Counted from the first letter of the stretch, positions 34,229 to 45,840 are shown. The stretch is 64,000 nucleotides of DNA from Paraphysomonas bandaiensis (GCA_965644295.1 CBFFRP010000238.1:62001-126000); one strand, 5' to 3'. The notes: generated from the letters alone by a model not told the origin. Program-made: numbers and translations.

Positions 34229-36875
34229 TTAACTCTTAGAATATGTACTTGGGCTTGGGCTAGAATGTGTAGTAGACGCAGGAACGGATTCGCTTGAACT
34301 TGAAACTGTGGTGTCATGTATCATCACAAACTTCGTGGTAGCTATTGGTTTTTCTGAATCCAGGGTTGAGTTTAGGCTGGAAATATCTTCGCTACTATCA
34401 TCATTGCTAGATAATTTTGAAACACTATTGCTGGTACGATTGCTGTTGGATGCATTCGTATCGAGAGTTCCGCCCACTACAAGATCCACGTTTTGTGGTA
34501 CATACTTTCCATTGGGTTCCATAACTACCAATTTTCCAGGCGTTCCCGAAGGGACATCCGCAACTCGCCATGTATTACTTGGACTAGAATCAGCAAATTT
34601 AACGGTTTTCGATTTAATTTTCACTCCAGGATCCCTCTCTTTCGTATGTTGCAAACTCATCGACGATGTAGACAGTCCACTATCTGCCTCGTTCACGCTG
34701 CTACTTTTAGGATTGTTACGGCTATTCACACCTCTATTGCCGAGCCCTACGGAACTGATTTCCGTGCTACACGTTGAGCCATTTTCACTTTCATCATAGT
34801 TGGAAGACAGCAGTCCATGTGAAGACAGACCCAAAGATGCACGTGGAAGTCCTCCGGCCTCTGAGTCACTAAGCCGACCATGTCGATCACTGCGTGGCCT
34901 CGGGCTACTCCGACCGTTTTTCCTATTCCCAAGCACGAAGCCCCTCCCAATTGTCAAGTTGCCAACACCACTTAACAGGCCATGTACACTGCTCATCAGC
35001 CCGCTACCATGTCCGCTTGATCCCTCTTTCTCAGATAACAGTTCACTTGTGAAACCATATTTGGAGGCATGTATGGCACGCCCTTGCTCCTGTCCAAGGG
35101 CTTTCTCAAAGTCGTAAAATCGATCTCGAAAACAAAATATAATTTGAAGAATGACATACGATATGGCATCTGTCTGATCAATCTGCTCAAAACCTACATA
35201 TTTATTCAAACATCTATAGTACATACTCCGGACATCACCAACCTAGATTCTCGTAAAACGCTTGTGTTTTTTGCTTCATTCCCCACACAGACAGTGTTAT
35301 CCGTCCACAACCAAGCTTTTCAGCCGACTGCTCTGCCCATTTCATTAGTCGGGTACCAACTCCTTCTCCATGCTCGCTCTCTTTAACGGCGAGAAAGTCA
35401 ACATATGCCTCACCGGGTGTGCAGACATGATCATTCAGTATCGCATGCTTGTAACGAAAACGAAGAGCATTAAATATGCCCAATTCGTGAAACTCTGGTG
35501 AGCAGGTAGGTGTGTCCTCTTCTGAAGGTGAGTCAAGAGACTCCATCGGAAGTGCCAAATCAGTAGCACTTGCGCCTCCCGGTGCAGATGAGTATACTGA
35601 GACTGACGAGGAGTCCAAAGGGTTGTAGTAATCAGTCGAAGTGCTACTCTGGAGAGAAGCATAGGCAGCTGTGTCTCCTGGGAGTTGCAGACTGAGAGCC
35701 CCAATAACCACTCCAGTTTCATCTCTTACCACTCCTACTCGTCCAAGCCACCTGTAAAAGACATGATACAAAGCCTAATAATCATACACATCTCAAACGC
35801 ACGATCATTGCAATCAAACGGAATATATTTCGGTAACATACTACCTTGTTAGAGTGATACGCCCGTGCGACCTCCAGTGGGCCTCTATGATATCTGGCCC
35901 CGCGCCAGAAGGGAGACCAATATAAGAAAATAAATCAGCAAACGACTCACAATATAACTTCGCGAGAGTAGGAATATCAGATTCATGAGCAAGATCTACA
36001 CCAAACACGAGGCCCTGTAATAACACAAGCACATTGAGAATATTTTCACAGCGGTTTACGTTGAACACAGCACCCATTGAATATATAAGGTTACAATAGG
36101 ATTCACTCATATGCCCCTCACTGCTACTCACCGTGTCTGGAAGAATTCTTCTGAGGGCATCGCCACTGTATACTGACCGGAACTGTAGCACTTCCACACA
36201 ATGCACAGCGTCGAGCACACCTTTCGTTACTCGGTACACATATAAACGCCATGGGATAGAGAGCACAACCTGTAGAATAAATATTTATGTTATACATAAT
36301 TTTAATAAAATATTTTCTTCCCACCTGGACTACAATGATGACTATGGCATTATCCCTTTCTACGTATTTATGAATACCATAATCATTTATATTATCTGGT
36401 AACTTCACAACCGAACGTTTGGACTCTGCTTCATCACCAAATGTAAAGCATTCAGTTATAATTGTCATAACAGCCATCGCAATGCCTAGTTGTGTCACAC
36501 GTAGGAATACTTTGAGTAGTGTTTTATCGGATATAATCTCTGTACTTCTCCCACAGAAGCAGAGATAAGTACAACAGGGCTTTTGCTTACAACATAAGCA
36601 CTGAATCCCACCATCTAATACTAAAATACTAAGTGTTATCGTAATGCAGCCTGCTCCCAATAGAGCCCCATAGGCACCTAAGAGTTCATAGCTAGTATCT
36701 GCAGTGATAATTCGTATTATAGCGATGACTAACAAGAGTCCCTCTAAAAACATGTCTTCCACACATATATTTCGCATTTTCATGTTCATAACGCCTAAAA
36801 TAATGATTATTTAATGATAGTAAGATGATAATAAGTACCCATAGAGCCAAAGGGACCGCGTAATATCTGTCGCAT
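34229..36875 (-). CDS. Membrane protein fused to a GNAT N-acetyltransferase domain
   Basis: Exons 36875-36839 (37 nt, holds the start), 36794-36325, 36269-35845, 35751-35243 and 35193-34229 give 801 aa. A 117-nt in-frame segment (36015-36131) has GTGAGT and TTACAG ends, so a 762-aa form is also possible. The N-terminal ~230 residues have several hydrophobic helices (FLEGLLLVIAIIRIITA; GALLGAGCITITLSILVLDG; LLKVFLRVTQLGIAMAVMTI) and a Cys cluster (CLCCKQKPCCTYLCFCG). The GNAT domain begins at FGVDLAHESDIPTLAKLYCE, has a Ser-rich insertion, motif A SEHGEGVGTRLMKWAEQSAE binding acetyl-CoA, and motif B AFYENLGFEQI across an intron. A Ser/Asn-rich disordered tail of ~280 residues ends it. All junctions are in phase, so I read one gene, but two overlapping transcripts cannot be excluded. 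The substrate is unknown. Confidence 0.7.
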
Positions 36876-37509
36876 ATTGTATAAAGCAGATGTGAGTGTG
36901 TTATATTGCTAATAAATCAGAAATGAAGCATGTATACAGTCATATATATATGAGAGATTGATACATATGCATAATACTAACAATATAACTTCATTGACTT
37001 CATGATACACTTCATTATACTTCACTTCATTCAACTGCCAGTAATTAAATTTTCACCATTGAGTTTATAAACGTAAATATAAGAAGCACGATTGGGTAAA
37101 ACAGGACGATTACATATGTGATAAATGGTTGAATATTTCCATGTGTATATATTATGTATATCACAGTATACCGTTGTATTCCAATATATTATGTATATCA
37201 CAGTATACCGTTGTATTCCAATGACGTAAATCACATACGTAAAAAACACAAGTTTTTTAGATGAAAACAAAGTAGGATCATCTAATAATCATGTATTTTT
37301 CAAGAAATTGTAGAATAGATGAGATGATCTCTCATTGGACAAAGAATCGAGGGTAGAATGATACAGTGATATCATTCCATCGAATGTACTGCAGAATATT
37401 GCCACGTCAAGAAGATTATAGAAGGGTTAAGAATGTGATCCAGTTACTATTATACTTTAAATGAGTTTGTGATACGATTCAATTGAGACTATTAAGAACA
37501 TAAGAAGTC
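36876..37509. promoter_or_regulatory. Divergent promoter region, GNAT / LEA-like
   Basis: 634 bp, AT-rich. It has a perfect 37-bp tandem duplication (37147-37220) containing ATGTATATCACAGTATACCG. This is the only divergent spacer in which I did not find TACAGCAG or its complement. Confidence 0.5.
37147..37220. repeat. 37-bp direct tandem duplication
   Basis: Two copies back to back, read directly; they differ at no position I could see. It lies in the GNAT/LEA divergent spacer. Confidence 0.85.
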
Positions 37510-37875
37510 ATGGAAACTGTAAAGGATCATATGAAAGCAGTTAAAGAAACTGTCTCTGAGGCAGTAAATAATTACTCTAAGAAAGTAAAGGAGTCAGAAG
37601 AGGAAAGGCTGGAAAAGAAAAGAGCAAAGGAACTCGAAGAGCAAGGGTACAGCCCCGAAGAAGCCAAAGAAGAAGTACAGGAGAAGAAGAGGGCGAAAGA
37701 AATCAAAGAATCACTCGAAGGAGCAGTTGATACAGCTGCAGACACTGCAAAAGCGGTCGGAGATCAAGCAGCTAAAACAGCTGCTCATGCTGAACGAGTT
37801 TTACAAGAAGAGACGGATGCTATCGCTAATGAAAATACCCATAAGAATGAGACCTCTGACCAACAATCGAATTGA
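37510..37875 (+). CDS. LEA-like hydrophilic helical protein
   Basis: 121-aa protein with no Cys, Trp or hydrophobic core and a very high charge. Lys/Glu/Ala dominate: EERLEKKRAKELEEQGYS and KKRAKEIKESLEGAVD form two similar blocks, followed by AADTAKAVGDQAAKTAAHAE, a periodicity like the 11-residue repeats of group 3 LEA proteins. Such proteins are unstructured in water and protect membranes or proteins during drying or freezing. The start is the first ATG of the frame. The family call rests on composition and repeat style only; any charged helical protein is an alternative. Confidence 0.55.
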   Translation: METVKDHMKAVKETVSEAVNNYSKKVKESEEERLEKKRAKELEEQGYSPEEAKEEVQEKKRAKEIKESLEGAVDTAADTAKAVGDQAAKTAAHAERVLQEETDAIANENTHKNETSDQQSN

Positions 37876-38215
37876 GTTCTGTAAATTTACCGCTACCCCT
37901 TGTATATGCTGCATATAAACGAACCCATGGAATGGTGGTCTAGTAGATAGAACTACTAATACATTCATTAGGATAAATACTAATTAATGACTTAGTTGAT
38001 ATTTGTATAAGTTGCTGTATTGGCTCCCAATTTGAAACGATGTAACTAGTGTTGTATGTATAGTCTTATTGTGTTTACGTAAGTATACTTATTCCTACTG
38101 CGGATTTACTGCTTCATGTCAGTAGTCTAGAGTGCTAATACCGCAAACTTTAAGAACTTGTAAGGTATTATGAATACTGAAAATTTCCTTAATGACTATA
38201 TTATAGTGTATGTAA
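37876..38215. other. Convergent intergenic region
   Basis: 340 bp between two stop codons; no feature seen. Confidence 0.5.
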
Positions 38216-39664
38216 TTACTTAAAAGAAGCTACAAGAAGTATCCATTGGTAATAAGTTGTTTCGGGTAAATCGTGTGCCAAGTAGTCGTCCCAAGAAGAG
38301 TCATATAAGCGGTCTAGTCTATCACACTGAACGTGGCCCCTAACACTATTATAGCTCTCTGAGCAGTCGTCGAAACTTGTGTTCATATCAGTACTTTCCT
38401 GTACTGGTTTAAAACTCGAGTGGGACACAACGCGCTTATGCACATTGAGACCCACTTCATCTAATCTTGGAAGAAGCATAGATATTCCATACCTACATTA
38501 AGATCACACTTGCAGGCCACAGAATTAAATTTCGACTAACCTGTGGTATTCCCTAGGAACAGTGAATACAGCAAACCCATCGCGCTTCATATATCTTAAT
38601 ATACATTGCACCACACCATCTGCATCCCTGTCACAACATACCATATCGGATGCAACTATAACGTCGAATTTGTCTCCATCACTGTCTGGAGGGTCGAGGC
38701 TGTGATATCGACTAGAACTAGATTGAATAACATCAGATTCATCGCCAGGCCACACTCCCGTTTTACTCTGAGGTAAATTGTCTAACAAAACTGTCCAGTC
38801 TAATCTACACACCTGACAAATCACGAGAGCATGGTGAGACCAGTATGTGTCAAAAGAAAAATATACCTCAACATTGGAAGGATCGCATATAGCGCCTTGC
38901 TGCCCATTAATAGCGTGTGAACCTGAGTTCAACCGTACATTGTACGCAATATTATCTAAAATAATCTCACTGTAGTCCGTTATGCAGATGTGGGATGCCC
39001 CACAAGATGCTGCCACAATGCCACATAAACCATTTCCAGCTCCAATTTCGAGTGTCTTCTTTGTCGCAAATAGATCACGATTTATATGCATCCACCTATA
39101 AAAGATAACCTAAGATGCACTAATTGAAAGCAAGCCATCGCACCTACTGAGAATAACTGCTGCGGACCATATAATATATCCTACAGCAGCTTGACCTTCA
39201 CCATGCATTGCACTCGGAATTTGACGGAGAAGGACATTGATCGGCGCACTTTCTGAAATGCCAGGGTCTTTAAGATAATATTCAAGTGGTTTTTTGACAT
39301 CTTTACTGTCTGGTGCAACAAGACTTTGCATAGGATACGCGCATCCACTCGTCAAAATAACACCGATCACCACTTCACACTGAGCACTCAACTCGTCAAA
39401 ACGATCGCAGCGTTTGATTAAGAGATGGCCTCCAAATTCACCCAATTGAAAAGCAAAATCATAATCATAACTGCAAGATTCAATAATAGTCAGGATAGTT
39501 TGTAGGTTGGTAATGTTTCTAGTCCTCACAGATTCACTGAACACTGTGATAAAGTCAATAAAAACACTCGATAGACGTAATGCAGTGATCTGTCGAGTTG
39601 ATGTCTCATCACATTCATTGCCTATGAAAGAGTACACAGATTGGATAACAGTTACAGGGTCCAT
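38216..39664 (-). CDS. SAM-dependent protein methyltransferase (family 16 / METTL21-like)
   Basis: Three exons (39664-39144, 39095-38541, 38492-38216; both introns 48 nt) give 450 aa. The N-terminal ~170 residues are helical and without clear family. The Rossmann methyltransferase domain begins after RWMHINRDLFATKKT: motif I is LEIGAGNGLCGIVAA (about 189-203), followed by ICITDYSEIILDNIAYNVRL (SAM-adenosine region), the tryptophan strand RLDWTVLL and post-I FDVIVASDMVCC, where family 16 enzymes usually have D-x-x-Y. The order GAGNGLCG, TDY, LDW, ASD is that of METTL18/21/22-type enzymes, which methylate lysine or histidine on translation factors or chaperones. The substrate cannot be inferred. 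The start ATG lies 260 bp from the start of the divergent CX9C gene. Confidence 0.75.
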
Positions 39665-39924
39665 ATCTTCATTCAGGTGTTAAAGAGGAACAGATGGATG
39701 TATTAATGGAACGAACAGGCAAATCTACGTACCATTGATTATACATACATACAGCTGTACCATACATACTGTACCAATGTATAGGCACGGAAATACGTCG
39801 AGTAGTACTGCTGTATATCACAAGTATATGTCGTTAAGGGGAGTCTGTACCACAACTGTCCATAGTATATCAGTACAAGTGTACCAGTGTACGTATACAT
39901 ATGATACTTATTTCTCCAGCATAC
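39665..39924. promoter_or_regulatory. Short divergent promoter region, methyltransferase / CX9C protein
   Basis: Only 260 bp between the two start codons. Contains CTGCTGTA at 39808-39815 plus several TACATAC and TGTACCA words. Confidence 0.5.
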
Positions 39925-40318
39925 ATGCACCAAGAAATGCATCATAAGGCTCAATCATTTGCAACAGAGTATTAAGATCTCTTCTGCTCTCAATTGCAGT
40001 TACGCTTTGTCCCTTATTTACATGTCTTGCCGTAAGGAAATCAATGCTCTTAATAATTGCAAGTACGAATCACGTCAAGAGGAATTTAAAGCTAATTTAG
40101 ATGTTTGTATAGCCAAGAAGATTACACCTAACTGTAGCGCTGTAGCTGATAAGTATATTAAATGCAAAAAATCAGTAGCTAGCACTGGAGTATACTCTGG
40201 AAAGCCTACAGATTGCGTGGACCCCTACCTTATAGATGTTCGTGAATGCATTGAACTAAATAAACCTTCTCTTTCTTCTTATTCCCGTTCAATTATTTCG
40301 TGTACATACAAGTTGTAG
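39925..40318 (+). CDS. Small CX9C (CHCH-like) protein
   Basis: Reading from ATG 39925, a 31-nt intron (39969-39999, GTATTAAG to TTGCAG) joins in frame to give 120 aa starting MHQEMHHKAQSFATDYALSL. Without it, the frame closes at once, and the first usable ATG would be 40020. Two CX9C pairs are visible: CRKEINALNNC and CSAVADKYIKC, with CIAKKITPNC between them and later Cys residues. Twin CX9C proteins are oxidised by the Mia40 pathway in the mitochondrial intermembrane space, often as respiratory-complex assembly factors. The spacing between the pairs is longer than standard, so the fold is not certain. Confidence 0.5.
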
Positions 40319-40749
40319 TATGTATGTGCACTGTAAACCGCACATTAGAGCTGTTGCTACCTAGAACTTTAGTAGTCATATGTTTCTCTAGAACATCAAT
40401 CCGTAGTGTGTGCAGAATTTACAGCTACCTCACACACAAACTTAAGTATGAAGCTTATACCTAATTTAAGGCGGTTGGTGCGTCATACAGTAAAATATCC
40501 AATGCGACACTGATATACTGGCTGCAGTCTGAAACTACTACTGTATGTTACTGACAAGGAAGTAAACCTGTCAACAATCCTCCAGTACACGGAATATTCG
40601 GACTTCATGTAAATGTGAACAAAGACTATACCATCACCATAAGAGTTCCATAAACATCATAGTACCACCGTCGTAAATTATTAACATGTACAGTGTGTAC
40701 TACTAGAAGTAACTTTAATAGTACATATACAAAAATATTCGTCAAAATA
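40319..40749. other. Convergent intergenic region
   Basis: 431 bp between two stop codons; no coding or RNA signal seen. Confidence 0.5.
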
Positions 40750-41667
40750 TTATTCCCGTCTTCGATTCCTGGCTAGACGTTCTCGTAGTGAAATAGCATG
40801 TGGAGAACATGGGGATACATCATCGTCGACCTCTACTGTAATTGGTGCGGATTGTACCGGAGGTGATGTCCATTCGTCTTCAGTATCTGAAAGTAATACC
40901 ACACTCTGTCGTCTTCTCCTTGTCGCGGACTGAGTTGGTAAATTATGTGCGGTATCACTTGAACTGATACTACGTGTTGTTGCATTGTATTGTCGGTTTT
41001 CAGCATCTATAAGAGTCTGGTATTGGGCCAGCAATAAGTCCTCATCATCATCAGATTCCAATGACACAACTTCGGCCGCAACAGGATCTCTTCGGAGTGC
41101 AACTCTACGACGTTGGGTTCTTCGGCTTCGTGTCTGCCTTGGCTGTCTCAGGCGCCTTCTAGAACGTAATACAGGGCCGTTATGGGATATAATATGAACA
41201 TCAACATTGTCCATCCACTCATCAACTTCTCCCTCCGTGACACTTTCACCAGAGGTTCCAGCGCTGCTATCATCATACGAACTTCTTCTTCCTTTATTCT
41301 TTACCTTAACTACTTTATTTCCACGCAGACGTTTACCGTTCTTTCCCACTTTCTCGGGTGTTCTAGATGCAGAGATTTTGTGAAACCTTTGCTGACAGAG
41401 CGGGCAACGGTTATTTACTTTACTCCATTGCTGAATACATTCAAAGCAGAACAAATGCTTGCATGAATCTATTGTACCAGTATTCAAGTTTTTCAATTCC
41501 TATAAACCACACTTACAGTGTTGGGGTCAGTGAGAATATACACATACCTCCATGCAAATAGTGCAACAGTCCACATCATCATCTTGATCCGAGGGGACAG
41601 AGATTCCTCTCTTTCGAGCCAATCTCTCTCGAAGTGACAGGACAGTCACCTCTGAATCGAATTCCAT
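40750..41667 (-). CDS. RING-HC finger protein, probable E3 ubiquitin ligase
   Basis: Two exons (41667-41548, 41499-40750; 48-nt intron) give 289 aa. The RING spans the intron: DCCTICMEELKNLNTGTIDS, then CKHLFCFECIQQWSKVNNRC and PLCQQRF, a C3HC4 pattern (C-x2-C, C-x-H-x2-C-x2-C, C-P-x-C). RING domains recruit E2-ubiquitin. The remaining ~200 residues are low complexity and Arg/Ser/Asp-rich (RRRLRQPRQTRSRRTQRRRV), suggesting a nuclear location. The eight-residue motif SLRERLAR occurs twice: at the N-terminus (LSLRERLARKRG) and again in the last 12 residues (ISLRERLARNRRRE). The substrate is unknown. Confidence 0.82.
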
Positions 41668-42118
41668 AATTATTATGATTGTGGATATCAACCAGAGAAA
41701 TGGAATCCAACGGTCACATTGAGCGATATATGTATGTATTTGTATATGTATATGCAGAGTGTGGCTGTGTGTACGTTCCTACTGCATGTCTTGTACTACA
41801 TGATTGTATGTACTTGTATTGTATGTGTGTATGTACAGCAGTACGTACTGCACAGTATGTACTCTACATGCTAGATGCTTATTTTTGGACTTGTTAAAAA
41901 ATATGTGGACAAATCTAGAAATGTCAGACTTTTACTGTCCTAGAGTGCATGTACACAGCAGCTGCATATGGTGTACTGCAAGTGTGTGGGTCGTACAGCA
42001 GTACATGTATATATATTACAGGGCAGTATTACATTAATAGATGTCGTAAATGTGAGTATGTAGGTAGAATTCTATGCTATAACCCACCAGATCTTCAGTC
42101 AAGTAAATAATCATCCCA
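41668..42118. promoter_or_regulatory. Divergent promoter region, RING / coiled-coil protein
   Basis: 451 bp. TACAGCAG occurs at 41834-41841 and 41994-42001, both followed by GTAC, in a stretch of TATGTATGTA words. Confidence 0.55.
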
Positions 42119-43421
42119 ATGAATCTCTGGCTTACTGCCAGTGATGCCCTGCAGTCTTTAAATGACTACACTGTCTCATCTCTAACAACACAGCGAGAGA
42201 CTCTTGATCCATCCACTTCATCTGATCCTATTAATGTATATAAAACACTACTTGAAGATGCTCAAATGCAACACTTTCATTTATCAAAACAATTTAGAGA
42301 AATTATTGCTGAAAAAGATACAGAAATTAAGGAATGGAAACGAAGATGTGCAGAAATAAGTGGAGAGGAGGTGGTGGATGACTCCTTTATATATCACGAT
42401 ATGGTAAAATATGAAGCTGAAAATAGATCTCTTAAAGAGACTGTAGAAGAATTAGAAAATGAATTAAAGAGGTGTTATAAGGAGAGAAATGAATCGGAAC
42501 CACTCCGTGTCAGGTCTTTAGAAATGATGGCTGAATGTAAGGACTTGCGAGTGGAATGTGAGCGTCTAAGGCAGGCCTTAGAAAAACAGTCGTTGGCAGC
42601 AGAATCATCTGAGGCTCAATTAACTCGTGAGTTGGAGGAGCTTGCCACCGAATACTCTAAATTGGCTGCTGATGATGAGTTACGCAGTTGTGCCGATGCT
42701 TTGCGAATAAAAGATCTCGAGATTAAGAATGAAGTGCTAACCATCAAAATGCACGCCTTAGAACAGAGTATAAAAGATTTGACGTCTGATGATGCACCAC
42801 CGCAAGAAACGTCACACGATAAAGATACAACCTCTGCTGAAAGCAATAGCGTTGGCAGTGGTGGTGATAGCACGGGAATTGGTGGTATGGACGCGGCGTT
42901 TATTAGAGACCTATTTTATTATGTTAGTGTGGGTAATGTGACCAAGCAAACCGAAGCCCCTACTTCAACTCCGATCAAATCTTCTGCGCTGAATGATAGT
43001 GATCCCAACGTTACGACAGTTTCTCAAGATGGCATCTTCCCACCACCTACGGAAGCAGGTTTCTCAGTGTGTATCGTATGCTCAAGTGTTTATTTGCTCT
43101 TTAATACTGCAGAAACTGCGGAAATGGAGGCTACGCTGGCGCAAATGCACTGTGAAGTATATAACCTGAAGCAAACGGTGCGCCGCTTGGAGGAAGAGAA
43201 AAAACAAACCGAAAGTGCAGGTACTGCATGTTTATACAACTTACTGCGTATATCTGCGCAATATCGAACTGCTGTTTTGCGGAGATTATTCAGTGCTATT
43301 TTTAATGATATGTATTTACTTATTTCGTACAGTCCAGCAATTTTTTGAGCTTCTGTGTAGTTGGGAAAAGTACATCAAAACGGATTTCCCCGCCCTTGCA
43401 GAGCAGTATTTAGATAACTAG
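42119..43421 (+). CDS. Coiled-coil protein of unknown function
   Basis: Three exons (42119-43058, 43113-43220, 43333-43421; introns 54 and 112 nt) give 378 aa. Residues about 40-220 form a long heptad-patterned coiled coil (KYEAENRSLKETVEELENEL; LRVECERLRQALEKQSLAAE), a Ser/Gly/Thr linker follows, then a short conserved-looking stretch (DAAFIRDLFYYVSVGNV), and a second coiled coil LKQTVRRLEEEKKQTE. The end reads VQQFFELLCSWEKYIKTDFP. The last intron is longer than most; without it the frame ends with YRTAVLRRLFSAIF, so the C-terminus is uncertain. Possibly a Golgi, centrosome or cytoskeletal scaffold; no family recognised. Confidence 0.6.
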
Positions 43422-44114
43422 CCAAGCTATGTAACTGGGGAATTAGATGTGTATGAATTAGACACGACCAGACGTGTATGTATGGGGTATTATTAGCCGG
43501 TGTGCATCGCAAATGGGTTTGACAGTATGTGCATGATATGTTGTACATATATAGGCATAGAATAACTGTTGCATATGAACTGTCGAGGCCTAACACCAGT
43601 GTTGTCAGTATTTTTCATTAAATGTCGTGCGAGCAGATGAGTGGAGGAAATTGTCACGTTTTTGTAAAAATTAACCATAGAATTTGAGGGATCGTTAGTA
43701 ATGCACCACTGAAGTACAGGGTATTGCGACGGTACAACTATTAGTCTAATTTGTGTTGATGGATGAATACTTAGAGTAACTGTTCGTTGAACTCACTCAA
43801 TAATTAATTTGCATAATTATAACCAACATCTCTTATCTTTCATTGTCGTTCACTATATTTATATTCTCATTACTACCAATCAATGTTATCAGATCTTCTA
43901 TAGTCGTGATGTATATATGAGTACTTTTAAGTTAAAGCTAATGAATATGACAGTATCAACAAACGTATTATATAGTCATAAATCGATTTTTTAGTATTGT
44001 TGCTTGTCACATCTCTCAGTAGTGGCTTATTTATCTGAGTCTTCATATTACCTTGATCTGGTAAATACGTTTGGGGATAAGTACGGCAGTGGTAACTATT
44101 ATCGCATGAGCACA
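43422..44114. other. Intergenic region upstream of the Copia insertion
   Basis: AT-rich, no coding signal. It continues beyond the element at 48293, so the target site was intergenic. Confidence 0.5.
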
Positions 44115-44119
44115 GTTAT

Positions 44120-44464
44120 TGTTAGCTTTGGACATTTCACTGAAGTTAACTTTGCTCTACACGTAAACCGTAAACCTTGCTGTTGAACACAATGCACTTT
44201 CAAGTAAGAAATTATAATTATTATTCTGAACACTTCACTACATATTCGTGTAACATATGTTGAAACATCTGTTCCCAGCAACACCTGTTTATCATATGTT
44301 CATCAGTCAGTTCTATATCTTGTATAGTCACACATCAGTAACTGAATTTAATTCCTTTGTAACTATAATCACCCGTTACACCTATGAGTTGACTTTACCT
44401 ATTGCACACTGTTAACTCACTTCAATTGCACAATATATATCACATCATATTGCAGAACTCAACA
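44120..44464 (-). repeat. 3' LTR of the Copia element
   Basis: Begins TGTTAGC and ends CTCAACA on the plus strand (TG...CA ends). It differs from the other LTR at only a few positions (for example ACACG/ACGCG and a 1-base indel in the CCGTAAACC run). Confidence 0.93.
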
Positions 44465-44608
44465 CTCCCACTCAATTGGATGTAGTTAACCATTCTAAAA
44501 TATGTGAAGAACATTGCTATCGGATACGCAACCACCGAACCTCATAGGACACTGGTGGACGTATGACTCCGCTGGTATAGCTAGCTCCCACCATTCAGTA
44601 ACACCTAA

Positions 44609-45840
44609 CTAGGTACGACGAGCTCTCTTTACCTTGGGTACCTCTGCGATAATTTGTTCAGTAGTCTTAAATTTTTCCCCAAGATTTCGCTCCCTCTGTT
44701 CAATGAATATTGGACCTCTCAAAGCCTTGGTATATATATCAGCCATCTGTTGTCGACTGCTCACATGAATTAATTTCGCTGTATTAAACTGTTCGGGATC
44801 CACATGCTCTCTAATCATATGATACTTAATCTCAATATGTTTCGATCGTTGATGTTGCACTGGATTTTCCGATATATCCTGAGCACTTTGACTATCCAGG
44901 AATAATGGTGTGGGCTCGTCAATTTTCAATCCTACTTCACCAGTCACCCCCCGAGACCATATCATTTCCTGTAATCCATTATATAAGCATTGATACTCTG
45001 CTTGCATAGTCGATGTAGCTACAGTAGACTGAAGTTTGGAACCCCACGATAGTGGTCCACCAGCTCCAAACATAACATAACCTGAAGTTGATCTCCTCGT
45101 CAACGGATCGCCTGCCCAGTCAGCATCGGTGAACATATGAAGATCAAAATCTCTCCCTCTATAATGAATGCCTTTATCTGTAGTACCTCGTACATACTGC
45201 ATTAAATACATCAGGAGCTTACATACAGTGATATTAACTTTCGTTGAGAATCGTGACAATACTCCCACTGCATATGAGATATCCGGCCTTGTATTCATAG
45301 ATAAATAGAGTAACGCTCCTAGGAGTGGACGATAGGGAAAATTATCAACTAACTTCTGCTCCTCAGCTGAATACACATGTTCCACTCCCACTTTGACATC
45401 ACTAGGTAGTGGGTATAGCCGCGTCTTGTCCCTTGCACCCAGAAAATCCACATACTTCACCAATATCTTTTTGATGAACACTGTCTGGTCAAGTTTGAGA
45501 CAATTCGGAGTTCTCGTCACTCTCACGTTCAAAAAACTGGCCACTCTCATTCATATCTGTAATATCAAACCTTTCACATACTCGTCGCTTAATTTCCAAA
45601 ATAATATTCGTATCTCGACATGCTCTCAGCATATTATCATCATGACTGTGGTGAGCTTCGAAGACCATATAAACTTTTCTTCAGTTTAAAGCAATATCCT
45701 GGTGGCAATTTGAAATCTGCTGGTGTTGCATACTTATACACACATCTCCTTTTATATCTGCATATACAAGAATGCATTAGATACGTCGAGTTGATGCACC
45801 ACCATATTCATAACAAACGCGATAGCTAATAGCAATCTTA
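44609..45840 (-). pseudogene. Copia reverse transcriptase-RNase H remnant
   Basis: The longest open stretch (45550-44609) covers the end of RT (FPYRPLLGALLYLSMNTRPD) and RNase H with its DAD motif (MFTDADWAGDPLTRRSTSGY) and VATSTMQAEY. Upstream in other frames are RT pieces LKKSLYGLRSSPQS (about 45650-45720) and HQLDVSNAFLY (about 45790), so there are at least two frame breaks. No polymerase could be made. Confidence 0.9.

Noticed and set aside
39959-40019. CX9C gene starting with TTG at 39959
   Set aside because: A non-ATG start is unlikely in a nuclear gene; the 31-nt intron gives an ATG-started protein in phase.
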